The translations under genes were made by a program, and so were the position numbers. The notes beneath the pieces are model-generated. The model was not told the origin of the DNA and made no database searches. It was given only the letters and a program-made list of their open reading frames with translations. Shown in pieces: positions 1-8,557 of a stretch of DNA of 64,000 nucleotides. Each line of letters begins with the position of its first letter. Position 1 is the stretch's first letter. The DNA comes from an uncultured Oceanobacter sp. (GTDB lineage Bacteria; Pseudomonadota; Gammaproteobacteria; Pseudomonadales; Oceanobacteraceae): the NCBI GenBank assembly GCA_913061185.1, contig CAJXTI010000012.1, positions 1-64,000 on the forward strand, given 5' to 3'.

Positions 1-67
1 AGGTGCCAGGGTGAAGTCGTCCTTGACACCGCGGGAGCGTCTATATATGTCCCCTTGAGCGGACAGG

Positions 68-754
68 TCAGCCGACGGTTGTTATCGTCGTTGTTGCAGC
101 AGCTTGTACTGTTGCGTTGGTCAGTGCGGTTGCATCAGCCGGTGATGCGTTCCAGTCACACAGCAATTCAGCCAGCACATGGGCTTGTACGCGCAAGGCT
201 TCCAGTTCCTCGGGAGTGTCTCGTGAGCCGGAAAACAGAGGAATTGTGCGCAGCCTGGGCACCAAAGGATGGGATGGATTGGCGAAGCGGTTTTTCTCGA
301 TGTTCCAGCGGATATTGGCTGTCAGCATACGGAAAAAGCTGAGTTTGGTGGCTAGGGTAAACATCGAAAAATCACTGATGTCGCGGAAGTGCTCGTAATC
401 GACACCGGCGAGGATGGCATTACGGGTCTTGACTCGCAGCGAGGCAGAACGGCGGTCATCCAGTACCATCGCCATCACGCCCAGTAATTCCCCGGCGCTG
501 ATAATATTGATCGGTGTGCTGTTATCGTCTGCCAGCACCTCCAGTTCTCCTCGCAAGAGAAAATAGAGAATGTTGGCGGGTTCGTCCTTGTGCAAGATGG
601 TTTCGCCCTGTTCGGCAAAACCAAATTGTGTCAGGGACATCAATAGTTCGAACTGGGTCTGATCGGTGTGGATCAGCTCCTTGTAGAAGGTTACGCCAGC
701 CAGAAGACGATGAAGTGTATCTGGAGGGCAATCCTCACGAGTTATGCGTCGCAT
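68..754 (-). CDS. Cyclic nucleotide-binding domain protein
   Basis: Protein of about 228 residues with one cNMP-binding (Crp-like) beta-barrel, seen as the run from GFAEQGETILHKDEPANILY through LRGELEVLADD to SAGELLGVMAM. In this family the fold senses a nucleotide or acts as a protein-interaction module. No helix-turn-helix is visible after the barrel; the C-terminal half (FSMFTLATKLSFFRMLTANI onward) is helical and ends in an Ala/Thr-rich tail. It is therefore probably not a classical Crp/Fnr transcription factor. I chose the ATG at 754 because an AGGA-type ribosome site lies about 8 bases upstream; the frame is open to 805. The neighbour on the other side is divergent and gives no clue to its job. 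Confidence 0.75.
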   Translation of the reverse strand: MRRITREDCPPDTLHRLLAGVTFYKELIHTDQTQFELLMSLTQFGFAEQGETILHKDEPANILYFLLRGELEVLADDNSTPINIISAGELLGVMAMVLDDRRSASLRVKTRNAILAGVDYEHFRDISDFSMFTLATKLSFFRMLTANIRWNIEKNRFANPSHPLVPRLRTIPLFSGSRDTPEELEALRVQAHVLAELLCDWNASPADATALTNATVQAAATTTITTVG

Positions 755-1036
755 AGATTTTCCTGCAGTTGGCAGTGTCAGAATGGCACGACTATAGCAC
801 GGCATATCGTTCTGGTTTGGGTCGAGATCAATGTGATTTTGACTTTTTTGCCGTTTCGGGTGAAAAAATTTATAAATGGTTAACTGATTAAAAATCGCTT
901 TTTTAACAAAGAGTTAGAGAACCTGTTTGATATGATTCAGGGTATTGTCAAGCCATCGGCAGGGCAATATCGGCGACACCTTTGCAACAATCAGTGGGCA
1001 AACTGGTCTTTGATTGTTGGCTGCCAGGAATTGCTC

Positions 1037-2137
1037 ATGAAACTGTTCCAGTGTTCTAAGTGTCAGCACGTTCTGTATTTTGAAAACACGCTGTGTGAGC
1101 GCTGTCAGAGTCCGTTGGGATACCTCCCCGAATTGGAGCAACTGGTGCCGCTGATACGTGCTGACCAGGAATCCAGCTGGGAAGCCTCGGTGATACCAGG
1201 TGCGCGTTGGCGTTACTGTGATAACCATCAACAAAATGTCTGTAACTGGCTGGTAGCCGCAGACAGCACCGATACCTTATGTTCAGCCTGTCGTCTGAAT
1301 CGTCATATTCCCAATCTTGCCCGGAGTGGCCATCAGCATGCCTGGCGAATGCTGGAAATTGCCAAACATCGGCTGGTGTACAGTTTATTTCGCTTTCGTT
1401 TGCCGCTGGCAAGCAAGCAGGATCAACCAGACAGCGGCCTAGCGTTTGACTTTATTGATGAAGATGGAGCACTGCCAGAAGGCGTGGCTGCAACCACAGG
1501 GCATGCTGATGGCCTGGTCACGATCAATCTCAACGAAGCGGATAATGTGGAACGAGAGCAGATACGGGAAGATATGGACGAGTCCTATCGAACCCTGATC
1601 GGTCATTTTCGCCATGAGATCGGACATTATTACTGGGAATTGCTGGTGCAGCCGGATGACTCGGTACTGTGCCGCTTTCGGGAGTGTTTTGGTGATGAAC
1701 GCGCCGACTATGGCGAAACGATGGCGCGTTATTACCAGCAAGGTGCTCCCTCCTCATGGCGTCAGCAATTTGTCAGCGCCTATGCTACGTCACACCCTTG
1801 GGAAGATTGGGCAGAAACCTGGGCTCACTACCTGCATCTGATTGACATGCTGGAAACCGCCTTCGCCTTTGGTTTATCGCTAGCGCCACTTTCTGGCGGT
1901 TCTCAGTTATGCACTCAGGCGGTATTTGATCCTTATCAACAGCAAGACTTTAGCGTTATTCTCGACGTCTGTTTGCCCGTCACCTATGCCGTCAACAGCC
2001 TTAATCGCAGTATGGGGCAGCCGGATTTGTACCCATTTGTACTGACGGATGCCGTCGTGGCCAAACTGACATTTATTCATCAACTGTTATGGCAGTGGCG
2101 GCAAACGACGCCGATTGCGACGGTGACTCAAATCTGA
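1037..2137 (+). CDS. Zinc-ribbon, zinc-binding metallopeptidase family protein
   Basis: About 366 residues. The N-terminus carries two CxxC pairs (CSKC and CERC) typical of a zinc ribbon, with more Cys pairs to about residue 85. The middle holds HEIGH at about residues 193-197, the HExxH zinc-protease signature, followed by the FGDERADYGE segment that can supply a further ligand. This arrangement matches the family annotated as putative zinc-binding metallopeptidase with an N-terminal zinc ribbon (Peptidase_Mx type); substrates are unknown. No signal peptide is visible, so it should be cytoplasmic. The ATG at 1037 follows an AGGA ribosome site; the frame is open from 932 but lacks a better start. 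The DUF924 gene follows 56 bases later on the same strand, so co-transcription is likely. Confidence 0.8.
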   Translation: MKLFQCSKCQHVLYFENTLCERCQSPLGYLPELEQLVPLIRADQESSWEASVIPGARWRYCDNHQQNVCNWLVAADSTDTLCSACRLNRHIPNLARSGHQHAWRMLEIAKHRLVYSLFRFRLPLASKQDQPDSGLAFDFIDEDGALPEGVAATTGHADGLVTINLNEADNVEREQIREDMDESYRTLIGHFRHEIGHYYWELLVQPDDSVLCRFRECFGDERADYGETMARYYQQGAPSSWRQQFVSAYATSHPWEDWAETWAHYLHLIDMLETAFAFGLSLAPLSGGSQLCTQAVFDPYQQQDFSVILDVCLPVTYAVNSLNRSMGQPDLYPFVLTDAVVAKLTFIHQLLWQWRQTTPIATVTQI

Positions 2138-2193
2138 CCTTGTTTCTGCGGATAATTGCCGCCGAGAATCAACCCGCCAGGAGGTAACGCTAA

Positions 2194-2730
2194 ATGTTTT
2201 GGGAAGTCATTGATTTCTGGTTTGAAGATATTGAACCCAGGCAATGGTTTGCTAAAGATACTGCATTTGATGAGCAGATCCGGCAGCAATTTGGTGACCT
2301 GCATCGACGCGCCTGTGCCGGAGAGTTATGGCAATGGCGTAATGAACCCCATGGATGCCTGGCGGAAGTGATTGTACTGGATCAGTTTTCCCGCAACCTG
2401 TTTCGCGATCACCCGCGAGCATTTGCCCAGGATGGCATGGCGCTGGTACTGGCTCAGGAAGCCGTTCGGCAGCATGCCGATCAGGAACTGAACAGCATGC
2501 AGCGAAATTTCCTCTATATGCCGTTTATGCACAGTGAATCCCGCTTGGTACATACCGAAGCGGTGCGATTGTTCGAGCAAAATGGCATCGAAAATACCCT
2601 GACCTTTGAGCATCGCCACCGGGATATTATTGAGCAGTTTGGTCGTTATCCGCACCGTAATGCCATCCTGGGGCGTGAATCGACCGTTGCCGAACTCGCT
2701 TTTTTGCAGCAGCCGGGTTCGGCCTTCTGA
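2194..2730 (+). CDS. DUF924 family protein
   Basis: 178 residues with the hallmark DUF924 pattern: FWFEDIEPRQWFAKD near the N-terminus, LAEVIVLDQFSRNLFRD in the middle, then NFLYMPFMHSES and FGRYPHRNAILGR. The family is a helical, TPR-like cytoplasmic protein common in proteobacteria with no established reaction. A strong ribosome site (AGGAGG) precedes the ATG. It follows the metallopeptidase gene closely and is convergent with pta, so it should be the last gene of its transcript. Product family is secure, function is not known. Confidence 0.88.
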   Translation: MFWEVIDFWFEDIEPRQWFAKDTAFDEQIRQQFGDLHRRACAGELWQWRNEPHGCLAEVIVLDQFSRNLFRDHPRAFAQDGMALVLAQEAVRQHADQELNSMQRNFLYMPFMHSESRLVHTEAVRLFEQNGIENTLTFEHRHRDIIEQFGRYPHRNAILGRESTVAELAFLQQPGSAF

Positions 2731-2752
2731 GTGACTGCGGCGGCCGTTTTTC

Positions 2753-2779
2753 TGACCCGTAGCCCTTGACCCGTAGCCC
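2753..2779. repeat. Short 13-bp direct repeat between convergent genes
   Basis: The 13-base unit tgacccgtagccc occurs at 2753-2765 and again at 2767-2779, one base apart, in the 60-base gap between the convergent DUF924 and pta genes. No clear hairpin with a T-run terminator is visible in the gap. Confidence 0.6.
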
Positions 2780-2792
2780 CTGAAAGCTGCCT

Positions 2793-4844
2793 TTATATCG
2801 GGTTTATACGGGTTGCCTGAATGGCGGTCAGGGCAATGGTATAGATAATATCCTCGACGCTGGCACCTCGTGACAGATCATTCACGGGTTTGGCCAAGCC
2901 TTGCAGCATGGGGCCAATACTGATGACTCGGGCACTGCGCTGAACCGCTTTGTAGGTGGTGTTGCCGGTATTCAGATCCGGGAAAATCAGCACCGTGGCC
3001 TTGCCAGCGACCGGGCTGTTGGGTGCCTTGCTGTGGGCGACCGCTGGTGTGGTGGCGGCATCGTATTGTAATGGGCCATCGATCAGAATATCGCTGCGCT
3101 GCTGTTTAACCAGAGCCGTTGCCTGACGCACTTTTTCGACATCGTTACCCGTGCCCGAGGCACCTGTACTGTAGCTGATCATGGCGACTCTGGGCTCGAT
3201 GCCCATGGCCGCAGCAGAGTCGGCACTCTGGATAGCAATATCTGCCAGCTCTTCGGCACTGGGATCCGGGTTGACGGCACAATCGCCATACACCAGCACC
3301 TGGTCGGGTAAGCCCATAAAAAATACCGATGACACCAGTTTGGCCCCCGGTGCGGTGCGAATCAGCTGCAACGCCGGACGAATGGTATTGGCAGTCGTGT
3401 GAACCGCACCAGATACCAGCCCATCGACATCGCTGCATTGCAGCATCATGGTGGCGAGCACGACGTTATCTTCCAGTTCCACGCTGGCACAGTCCCGCGT
3501 CAGTTGTTTGTGTTTGCGTAACTCGACCATGGCATCGACGTACTGAGAGCGCAGGCTTGCTGGCCGCAGTATCTGCAAACCCTCTGGCAGTTCCAGACCC
3601 CTGGCTTTTATTAACAGGCGGATTTCATCCGGGTCACCCAGCAGAATACAACGGGCAATGCCGCGTTTCTGACATTCAATCGCGGCTTCGATCGTGCGCG
3701 GTTCATTACCTTCTGGCAACACAATACATTGATTGGCAGCGATGGCTTTTTGCACCAGTGAGTATCGAAAGGCCGCAGGGCTGAGCCGGGTAGCATGGGG
3801 TGCTCCCAGCGCATCGACCAGAGCCTGGGTGTCTATCTGGCTGGCGACACTGGCCATGATGCGCAACACCCGCTCAACATCATCGACAGGTACTTGATGG
3901 CTGAGTTGTTGCAGGCGGATGGCCACGCTGGTCAGGTCTTCCGCTGTGGTCATCACCGGCAATCCCCCGGCCCAGGCGATGCGACAGGCTTGCTGTATCT
4001 GTTCACAGGGCTGACCACCATCGGTCAGTAGCAGTCCGGCCAATGGTGTTCCTCCCAGACTGACCATCGAAGCCGCCAGTATCAGATCTTCCCGGTCGGA
4101 GGGTGTGACCAATAGCGTACCTGGCTTTAACTGGGCGAGGGTGTGGCGCAGAGTGCGGGCGCCCATCAGAATGTTGGCAACCCGGCGTTGTGTTAATTCC
4201 CCTTCATTGAGCAGGCTGGCACCGATCGTTTTGCACACATCGCTGCTACGGGGCTGCGTCAGTTCCGGGTTCCAGGGCATCCGCCCCATGCACGGTGGTA
4301 AATCATCTGCCATCTCGGTTTGGTGGCTGTCGTCGGCCTTGTTAATAATGTGGCCGATCACATTAACATCGGCGGCGCGGAACAGCCCGGCTTGTAATTG
4401 CAGTTCATGCTTTACCTGGATGCCGCTGTGGTGGTGACCACTGAGTACCAGCAGTACATCGGCTCCCAGTGCCTTGGCCATTTCGACATTAAGGCGCGCG
4501 GTGTAAGGCTCGGTTCGGTCGGGAACGATGCCTTCAATAATGACCACATCCGGTTGTTGACGGCTGGTCTCTTCATGCAGTGCGACCACATCTTCCAGCA
4601 CCCGATCCAGCTGGCCAGTATTAATACGCTGCTGTACCGCATCCAGTGCCATGGGTATCGGTGTCTGAATACCCATGACGGAGCGTACCAGAGTGGTGGA
4701 ACGCTCCGGTTCATTGGTTAATGCCGCCACCGGTTTCAGAAACGCGGTTTTGACACCCAAAGTATCCAGCGCATGTAACAGGCCCAGACTGATGGTGGTG
4801 AGACCGGCATCGACTCCGGTCGGAGCAATAAGCAGATGAATCAT
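2793..4844 (-). CDS. pta: Phosphate acetyltransferase, long form
   Basis: 683 residues, the long (E. coli-type) Pta. It converts acetyl-CoA and phosphate to acetyl phosphate and CoA in the cytoplasm. Three parts are visible: an N-terminal P-loop BioD-like domain (starting LIAPTGVDAGLTTISLGLL), a central DRTGG-type domain (about 215-330, including LLVTPSDREDLILAA), and the C-terminal PTA/PTB catalytic domain from about 360 (QCIVLPEGNEPRTIEAA, VSSVFFMGLPDQVLVYGD, IFPDLNTGNTTYKAVQR). Its ATG overlaps the ackA stop codon by 4 bases, so the two are translationally coupled. Together with ackA it interconverts acetyl-CoA and acetate and sets the acetyl-phosphate pool. Complete, nothing odd. Confidence 0.97.
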   Translation of the reverse strand: MIHLLIAPTGVDAGLTTISLGLLHALDTLGVKTAFLKPVAALTNEPERSTTLVRSVMGIQTPIPMALDAVQQRINTGQLDRVLEDVVALHEETSRQQPDVVIIEGIVPDRTEPYTARLNVEMAKALGADVLLVLSGHHHSGIQVKHELQLQAGLFRAADVNVIGHIINKADDSHQTEMADDLPPCMGRMPWNPELTQPRSSDVCKTIGASLLNEGELTQRRVANILMGARTLRHTLAQLKPGTLLVTPSDREDLILAASMVSLGGTPLAGLLLTDGGQPCEQIQQACRIAWAGGLPVMTTAEDLTSVAIRLQQLSHQVPVDDVERVLRIMASVASQIDTQALVDALGAPHATRLSPAAFRYSLVQKAIAANQCIVLPEGNEPRTIEAAIECQKRGIARCILLGDPDEIRLLIKARGLELPEGLQILRPASLRSQYVDAMVELRKHKQLTRDCASVELEDNVVLATMMLQCSDVDGLVSGAVHTTANTIRPALQLIRTAPGAKLVSSVFFMGLPDQVLVYGDCAVNPDPSAEELADIAIQSADSAAAMGIEPRVAMISYSTGASGTGNDVEKVRQATALVKQQRSDILIDGPLQYDAATTPAVAHSKAPNSPVAGKATVLIFPDLNTGNTTYKAVQRSARVISIGPMLQGLAKPVNDLSRGASVEDIIYTIALTAIQATRINPI

Positions 4845-6022
4845 TGGCTGATCAGCGTCCGTGTATCGTTGGCAATCATGGTTTCTTCGGAGGTCGGGAT
4901 GACCATCACCAGAGGAGTATCTGGCTGACTGATGCGTCCCTGTTGATCACCGTGCTGCTGGTTGAGCTGATCGTCCAGCAGGAACGGCATGCTCTGCCAT
5001 TGGGCCAGAATACGCTGGCGAATATCACTGGCATGTTCGCCGATACCGCCGGTAAAGATCACTGCGTCAAGGTGAGGCAAAGAGCAGGACAGCGCTGCCA
5101 GCTCGCGCGCAATACGAAAGGTGAAGACATTGATGGCGCGTTTGGCACCTGCATGTCCTTCGGCTTCCGACTCGAGTAATACCCGCATATCGTTGCCGAT
5201 ACCGGATAACCCCTTCAGACCGCTGTGTTTGTTAAGCGCCGTCATAATGTCGTCCATGCTGAGGTCGGAATGATGCAACATATGCTGGGCCAGTCCTGGA
5301 TCGATATTGCCGCAGCGGGTGCCCATCACCACGCCTTCCAGCGGAGTCAGACCCATGCTGGTATCGACAGATTGCCCTGCTCTGACAGCGCAAACGCTAC
5401 AGCCATTGCCCAAATGACTGATCAGTAAATTGAGGGAGGCCGCCGGTTTGGACAGCCTCTGGCTGGCCTGCTCCAGAATGTAACGGTAGCTGGTGCCATG
5501 AAAACCATAACGTCGCACACCGGCCTTTTCGTACCAATCATACGGTGTGCCATAGAGCCAGGTTTGCTCTGGAATACTCTGGTGAAAAGCTGTATCAAAA
5601 ACCGCGACCTGAGGCGCAGCAGGGAACAGTTCTTTGCACAAATGAATACCGGTCAGATTCATCGGATTGTGCAGCGGTGCCAGGGGTGACAAGATTTCCA
5701 GCTCGGCAATATTGTCGGCATCCAGCAAAATACTGTCATGGAAGCGTTCGCCACCATGCACCACCCGATGACCGACACCGGCAAGGTCGTGGAGTTTGTC
5801 CTGAGTGGCATGGATAAAGGCCCGCATGCCTTCCTTGTGGCCTGATCCTGGTGCCAGATCGATGCGTATTTCGGGGTCGCCGTGCAGGATCAGATGAGGT
5901 TCATCTTCTCCCAGGCGTTCGGCGACGCCCGTGAACGTGGTTTTGGGACAGTGATCTTCGGGAAACAGGGCAAACTTGATGGATGAGCTGCCACAGTTGA
6001 TGACCAGAATGGGCTGTTTCAT
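4841..6022 (-). CDS. ackA: Acetate kinase
   Basis: 393 residues, normal length. Acetate kinase transfers phosphate between ATP and acetate (acetyl phosphate). Family motifs are all present: NCGSSSIKFALF at the N-terminus, GHRVVHGGE, VFDTAFHQ, RYGFHGTSYRY, LISHLGNGCSV and FTGGIGEHA. It is the first gene of the ackA-pta pair and overlaps pta by 4 bases. The start ATG is preceded by a modest purine-rich site (AGGATA). Expected to work in the cytoplasm in acetate overflow or acetate uptake with Pta. Confidence 0.97.
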   Translation of the reverse strand: MKQPILVINCGSSSIKFALFPEDHCPKTTFTGVAERLGEDEPHLILHGDPEIRIDLAPGSGHKEGMRAFIHATQDKLHDLAGVGHRVVHGGERFHDSILLDADNIAELEILSPLAPLHNPMNLTGIHLCKELFPAAPQVAVFDTAFHQSIPEQTWLYGTPYDWYEKAGVRRYGFHGTSYRYILEQASQRLSKPAASLNLLISHLGNGCSVCAVRAGQSVDTSMGLTPLEGVVMGTRCGNIDPGLAQHMLHHSDLSMDDIMTALNKHSGLKGLSGIGNDMRVLLESEAEGHAGAKRAINVFTFRIARELAALSCSLPHLDAVIFTGGIGEHASDIRQRILAQWQSMPFLLDDQLNQQHGDQQGRISQPDTPLVMVIPTSEETMIANDTRTLISQ

Positions 6023-6155
6023 TCGCTATCCTTGATGGTGTTTGGCCCCGTTATAATGATCGTTAACCAAGGCGACGACGTTGATCAATCACATCCTGAA
6101 CTGCATTTGTTGCACTCTTTGTTCTCTTTGTATTCTGGGTCTGTCACTTTCTTCC

Positions 6156-7136
6156 TCAAAAGGGAGTATCGCCAGCCTGAATTGGATTGTGACAAGACTC
6201 TCGGGCCAGCATGGCGGCCTTACGATTGACTCCCCAGCGATAACCACCGATGGCACCACTGGCCTGAATCACCCGATGACAGGGAATCAGCCAGGCCACC
6301 GGATTGGCACCGACGGCTCCCCCGACCGCACGGCTGGCGTTAGGGTTGCCCAAAGCGGCAGCCAGGGCACCATACGTTGTGCGCGACCCACTGCCAATCT
6401 CCAGTAACGCCCGCCAGACACTGACCTGAAAATTGGTACCACGCAGCAACAGCGGGATGCGTTGCATCTGTAGCGATGAATCCCGCTTCTGCAGTGGCTG
6501 AAACAAGCGATCGAGAAGACGGCTGGCAGCGGTATTGTCTGCCACTAATTGCGCGTTTGGCCAGTTGCCCTGCAAACGATCAAAAGCGTCGTTATCTTTA
6601 TCGCTGCCGTTAGCGGAGGCTTTGGGTGCTGCCTGCGTCTGCTCGAGAAACGTCAGCTGGCAAATGCCCCGGTCGGTCCAGGCGACAAAAGCCTCACCAA
6701 ACAGAGTAAAGCCCTGGCCATAACGGATAAGCAAGTCTGCTCCCATACGCTTGAAATCACCCGGCGTAACAGCCTCGATAGCGACAAAGTGATCGTAAAG
6801 ACGGGACGGGCTGCTCAACCCCAGCGCCAGGCTGGTATCCAGCAGACTGTGATTGTCGAGCAGCAGCGGTTTAGCCTGTGCGGTGGTGAGAGTTTGTAAA
6901 AAACGTTTTGGCGACACCCCCGCCCAGCGCTGGAACAGCTTCAGACAATAGCTCGGGCTGAGCTGTAAATACGCCGCCAACGGCTCCAGCTCCGGCTGTT
7001 CGGTCAGATGATGTTGCAGATAATCGATAGCGGCGGCAATACGCAGAAAATCACGGCACTGCTGCTCGCCAGTGTATGGCTGACAACACGGGACAGAACT
7101 CTGCGGTAATACAGAAAACGTATGCAGGTCGCTCAT
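6156..7136 (-). CDS. Ada-like methylated-DNA--protein-cysteine methyltransferase with AraC domain
   Basis: About 326 residues. Residues about 25-125 form an AraC-type helix-turn-helix region (LAAYLQLSPSYCLKLFQRWAGVSPKRF). The C-terminal half is an O6-methylguanine-DNA methyltransferase with FQVSVWRALLEIGSGSRTTYG and the active-site IPCHRVI; the acceptor is Cys286. It repairs O6-methylguanine by a suicide transfer. It lacks the N-terminal four-Cys Ada domain that senses phosphotriesters, so it corresponds to the C-terminal Ada form (DNA binding plus Ogt). The ATG at 7136 is chosen because the frame upstream to 7373 is a chance fusion with an IS3-type transposase remnant. The promoter may have been replaced by the IS scar. 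Confidence 0.88.
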   Translation of the reverse strand: MSDLHTFSVLPQSSVPCCQPYTGEQQCRDFLRIAAAIDYLQHHLTEQPELEPLAAYLQLSPSYCLKLFQRWAGVSPKRFLQTLTTAQAKPLLLDNHSLLDTSLALGLSSPSRLYDHFVAIEAVTPGDFKRMGADLLIRYGQGFTLFGEAFVAWTDRGICQLTFLEQTQAAPKASANGSDKDNDAFDRLQGNWPNAQLVADNTAASRLLDRLFQPLQKRDSSLQMQRIPLLLRGTNFQVSVWRALLEIGSGSRTTYGALAAALGNPNASRAVGGAVGANPVAWLIPCHRVIQASGAIGGYRWGVNRKAAMLARESCHNPIQAGDTPF

Positions 7137-7304
7137 GGCAAATAAGTCGGGTAGGGGAATCAACCCAAAGCATACCCGGCTACCCTGGTGGCAGCGACCC
7201 GATTCTGGCACTCGACGCTGTGCTGTTAATCCGAGGTGAATATACGCAGAACAGGCTCGCTCTCCTATCGCTAACGGCCGGGGCGGAAGCATACAGACCA
7301 GTTT

Positions 7305-7385
7305 TGTTGACCAGAACACTTTCTCCATGCGCAGGGTTTTGACTTCCTGACGAAGCCGTTTCTGCTCTTCCAATTCAGTTTTCGC
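7305..7385 (-). pseudogene. IS3-family OrfA transposase remnant
   Basis: Reading leftward from about 7380 the translation is TELEEQKRLRQEVKTLRMEK, the characteristic leucine-zipper end of IS3-family OrfA proteins. After MEK the match ends abruptly. Only about 25 codons survive and they run in frame into the ada-like gene without a stop, which creates an artificially long reading frame. No OrfB and no terminal inverted repeats are visible. Confidence 0.65.
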
Positions 7386-7794
7386 AGGCTTCGATTCACT
7401 GGCTGTGGCTGGTCTTCCTCACCAATGACCTGGAGCGCAGTGCTCTGGCGATTGCGGATTTGTACAAGCAGCGCTGGCAGATTGAGTTGTTTTTCAAGTG
7501 GATCAAGCAGAATCTGAAGATCAAACCGTTCTATGGTACGTCTGAAAACGCCGTCAAATTGCAGGTTTTAGTGGCGATGATCAGCTATGTGTTGTTGCGT
7601 CTGATCCAGCAAGGCGCGGCCCCTGAAAGGCGTTTAGGGGAGGTGTCAATCCGGCTGAGATCGGTACTTATGCAGCGCATGCCACTGATGGCGGTGTCAG
7701 GAAACCACCGGATTTGTCGGATGATACGGAGCAGTTGGGGCTGGAGTTGCTGTTGTGCGACCCGGTATTTTTCAACATAACCGTCAATCTGTGA
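7382..7794 (+). pseudogene. IS4-family transposase C-terminal remnant, frameshifted
   Basis: From about 7406 the frame reads WLVFLTNDLERSALAIADLY followed by KQRWQIELFFKWIKQNLKIK. This carries the IS4-family Y-x2-R-x3-E-x6-K signature of the DDE transposase C-terminus. The first two catalytic acidic blocks are missing because the 5' part is gone. The frame breaks near 7690: the downstream piece with PPDLSDDTEQLGLELLL is in another frame and ends at the TGA at 7792-7794. It abuts the IS3 remnant, so two insertions decayed at one site. It cannot be active. Confidence 0.75.
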
Positions 7795-7831
7795 TGACTC
7801 GGCCAATTGGGGGTAGAACACACAGGCTGTT

Positions 7832-8557
7832 TTATTTCCATTGCACATCACTGGTGAGCATATAGCCCATTCCGTAGATGGTTTTGATCAGGCGCGGGGA
7901 TTTGGGGTCGTCTTCAATTTTTTTACGAATACGTGACATGCGTACATCGATGCTGCGGTCGAAGGCTTCGTCGTGGTGTTTGAGTAGCTGGTCGCGGCTG
8001 AGGATCTGGCGCGGGTATTTCAGCAGGCGAATCAGCAGATCCATTTCTCCGGCGCTGAGGACAAATTCTTCACCGCTGTCCTTGCGCAGTGTCAGGGTGG
8101 CGCACTCTAGCTGCCAGTCGGCAAAACAGGCCACTGAGGGAACGTCTTTGTCGGGGCCGAAGGTGGTGGTTTGCAGGCGGGCATTTTTTTCCAGTCGGCG
8201 CACAATGCTGTTGGTACGGGCGACCAGTTCGCGGGGGTCGAAGGGTTTGCTGATGTAATCGTCGGCACCCAGCTCCAGGCCCAGCACCCGGTCGGGCAGG
8301 CTGTCTCGGCCAGAGAGAATCATCACGCCGACTTCTTCGCGGGTGGTGAGTTGGCGCACCAGTTCGAGGCCGTCGATATCTGGCAAGCCGAGGTCAACAA
8401 TACAGACCTGCGGTTGTTGCTGACGCAGTGCGCTGGTGAGTTGGGCACCGGTGCGGAAACAACGTACCTTGTGGCCGTAGCGGTTCAGCTCGCGGCTGAC
8501 CAGTTCGGTGATGTCGGCGTCATCCTCGACGAGGTAAATCAGCGCCTGTTGGCTCAC
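7832..8557 (-). CDS. OmpR-family two-component response regulator
   Basis: 241 residues. Receiver domain at 1-120 with the acidic pair EDD at 11-13, phospho-acceptor Asp55 (VCIVDLGLPDIDG) and the conserved Lys in ADDYISKPFDP. A winged-helix DNA-binding domain covers about 150-238 (LSAGEMDLLIRLLKYPRQIL, DVRMSRIRKKIEDDP, IKTIYGMGYML). It regulates transcription after phosphorylation by its partner. The ATG overlaps the stop of the upstream hybrid kinase gene by 4 bases, so the two form a translationally coupled pair. Both are divergent from the ABC importer operon, which is the likely target. Confidence 0.93.
   Translation of the reverse strand: MSQQALIYLVEDDADITELVSRELNRYGHKVRCFRTGAQLTSALRQQQPQVCIVDLGLPDIDGLELVRQLTTREEVGVMILSGRDSLPDRVLGLELGADDYISKPFDPRELVARTNSIVRRLEKNARLQTTTFGPDKDVPSVACFADWQLECATLTLRKDSGEEFVLSAGEMDLLIRLLKYPRQILSRDQLLKHHDEAFDRSIDVRMSRIRKKIEDDPKSPRLIKTIYGMGYMLTSDVQWK

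Noticed and set aside
7137..7373. N-terminal extension of the Ada-like protein
   Set aside because: Its beginning is an IS3 OrfA fragment and the rest has no match to the family; it is a chance in-frame fusion.
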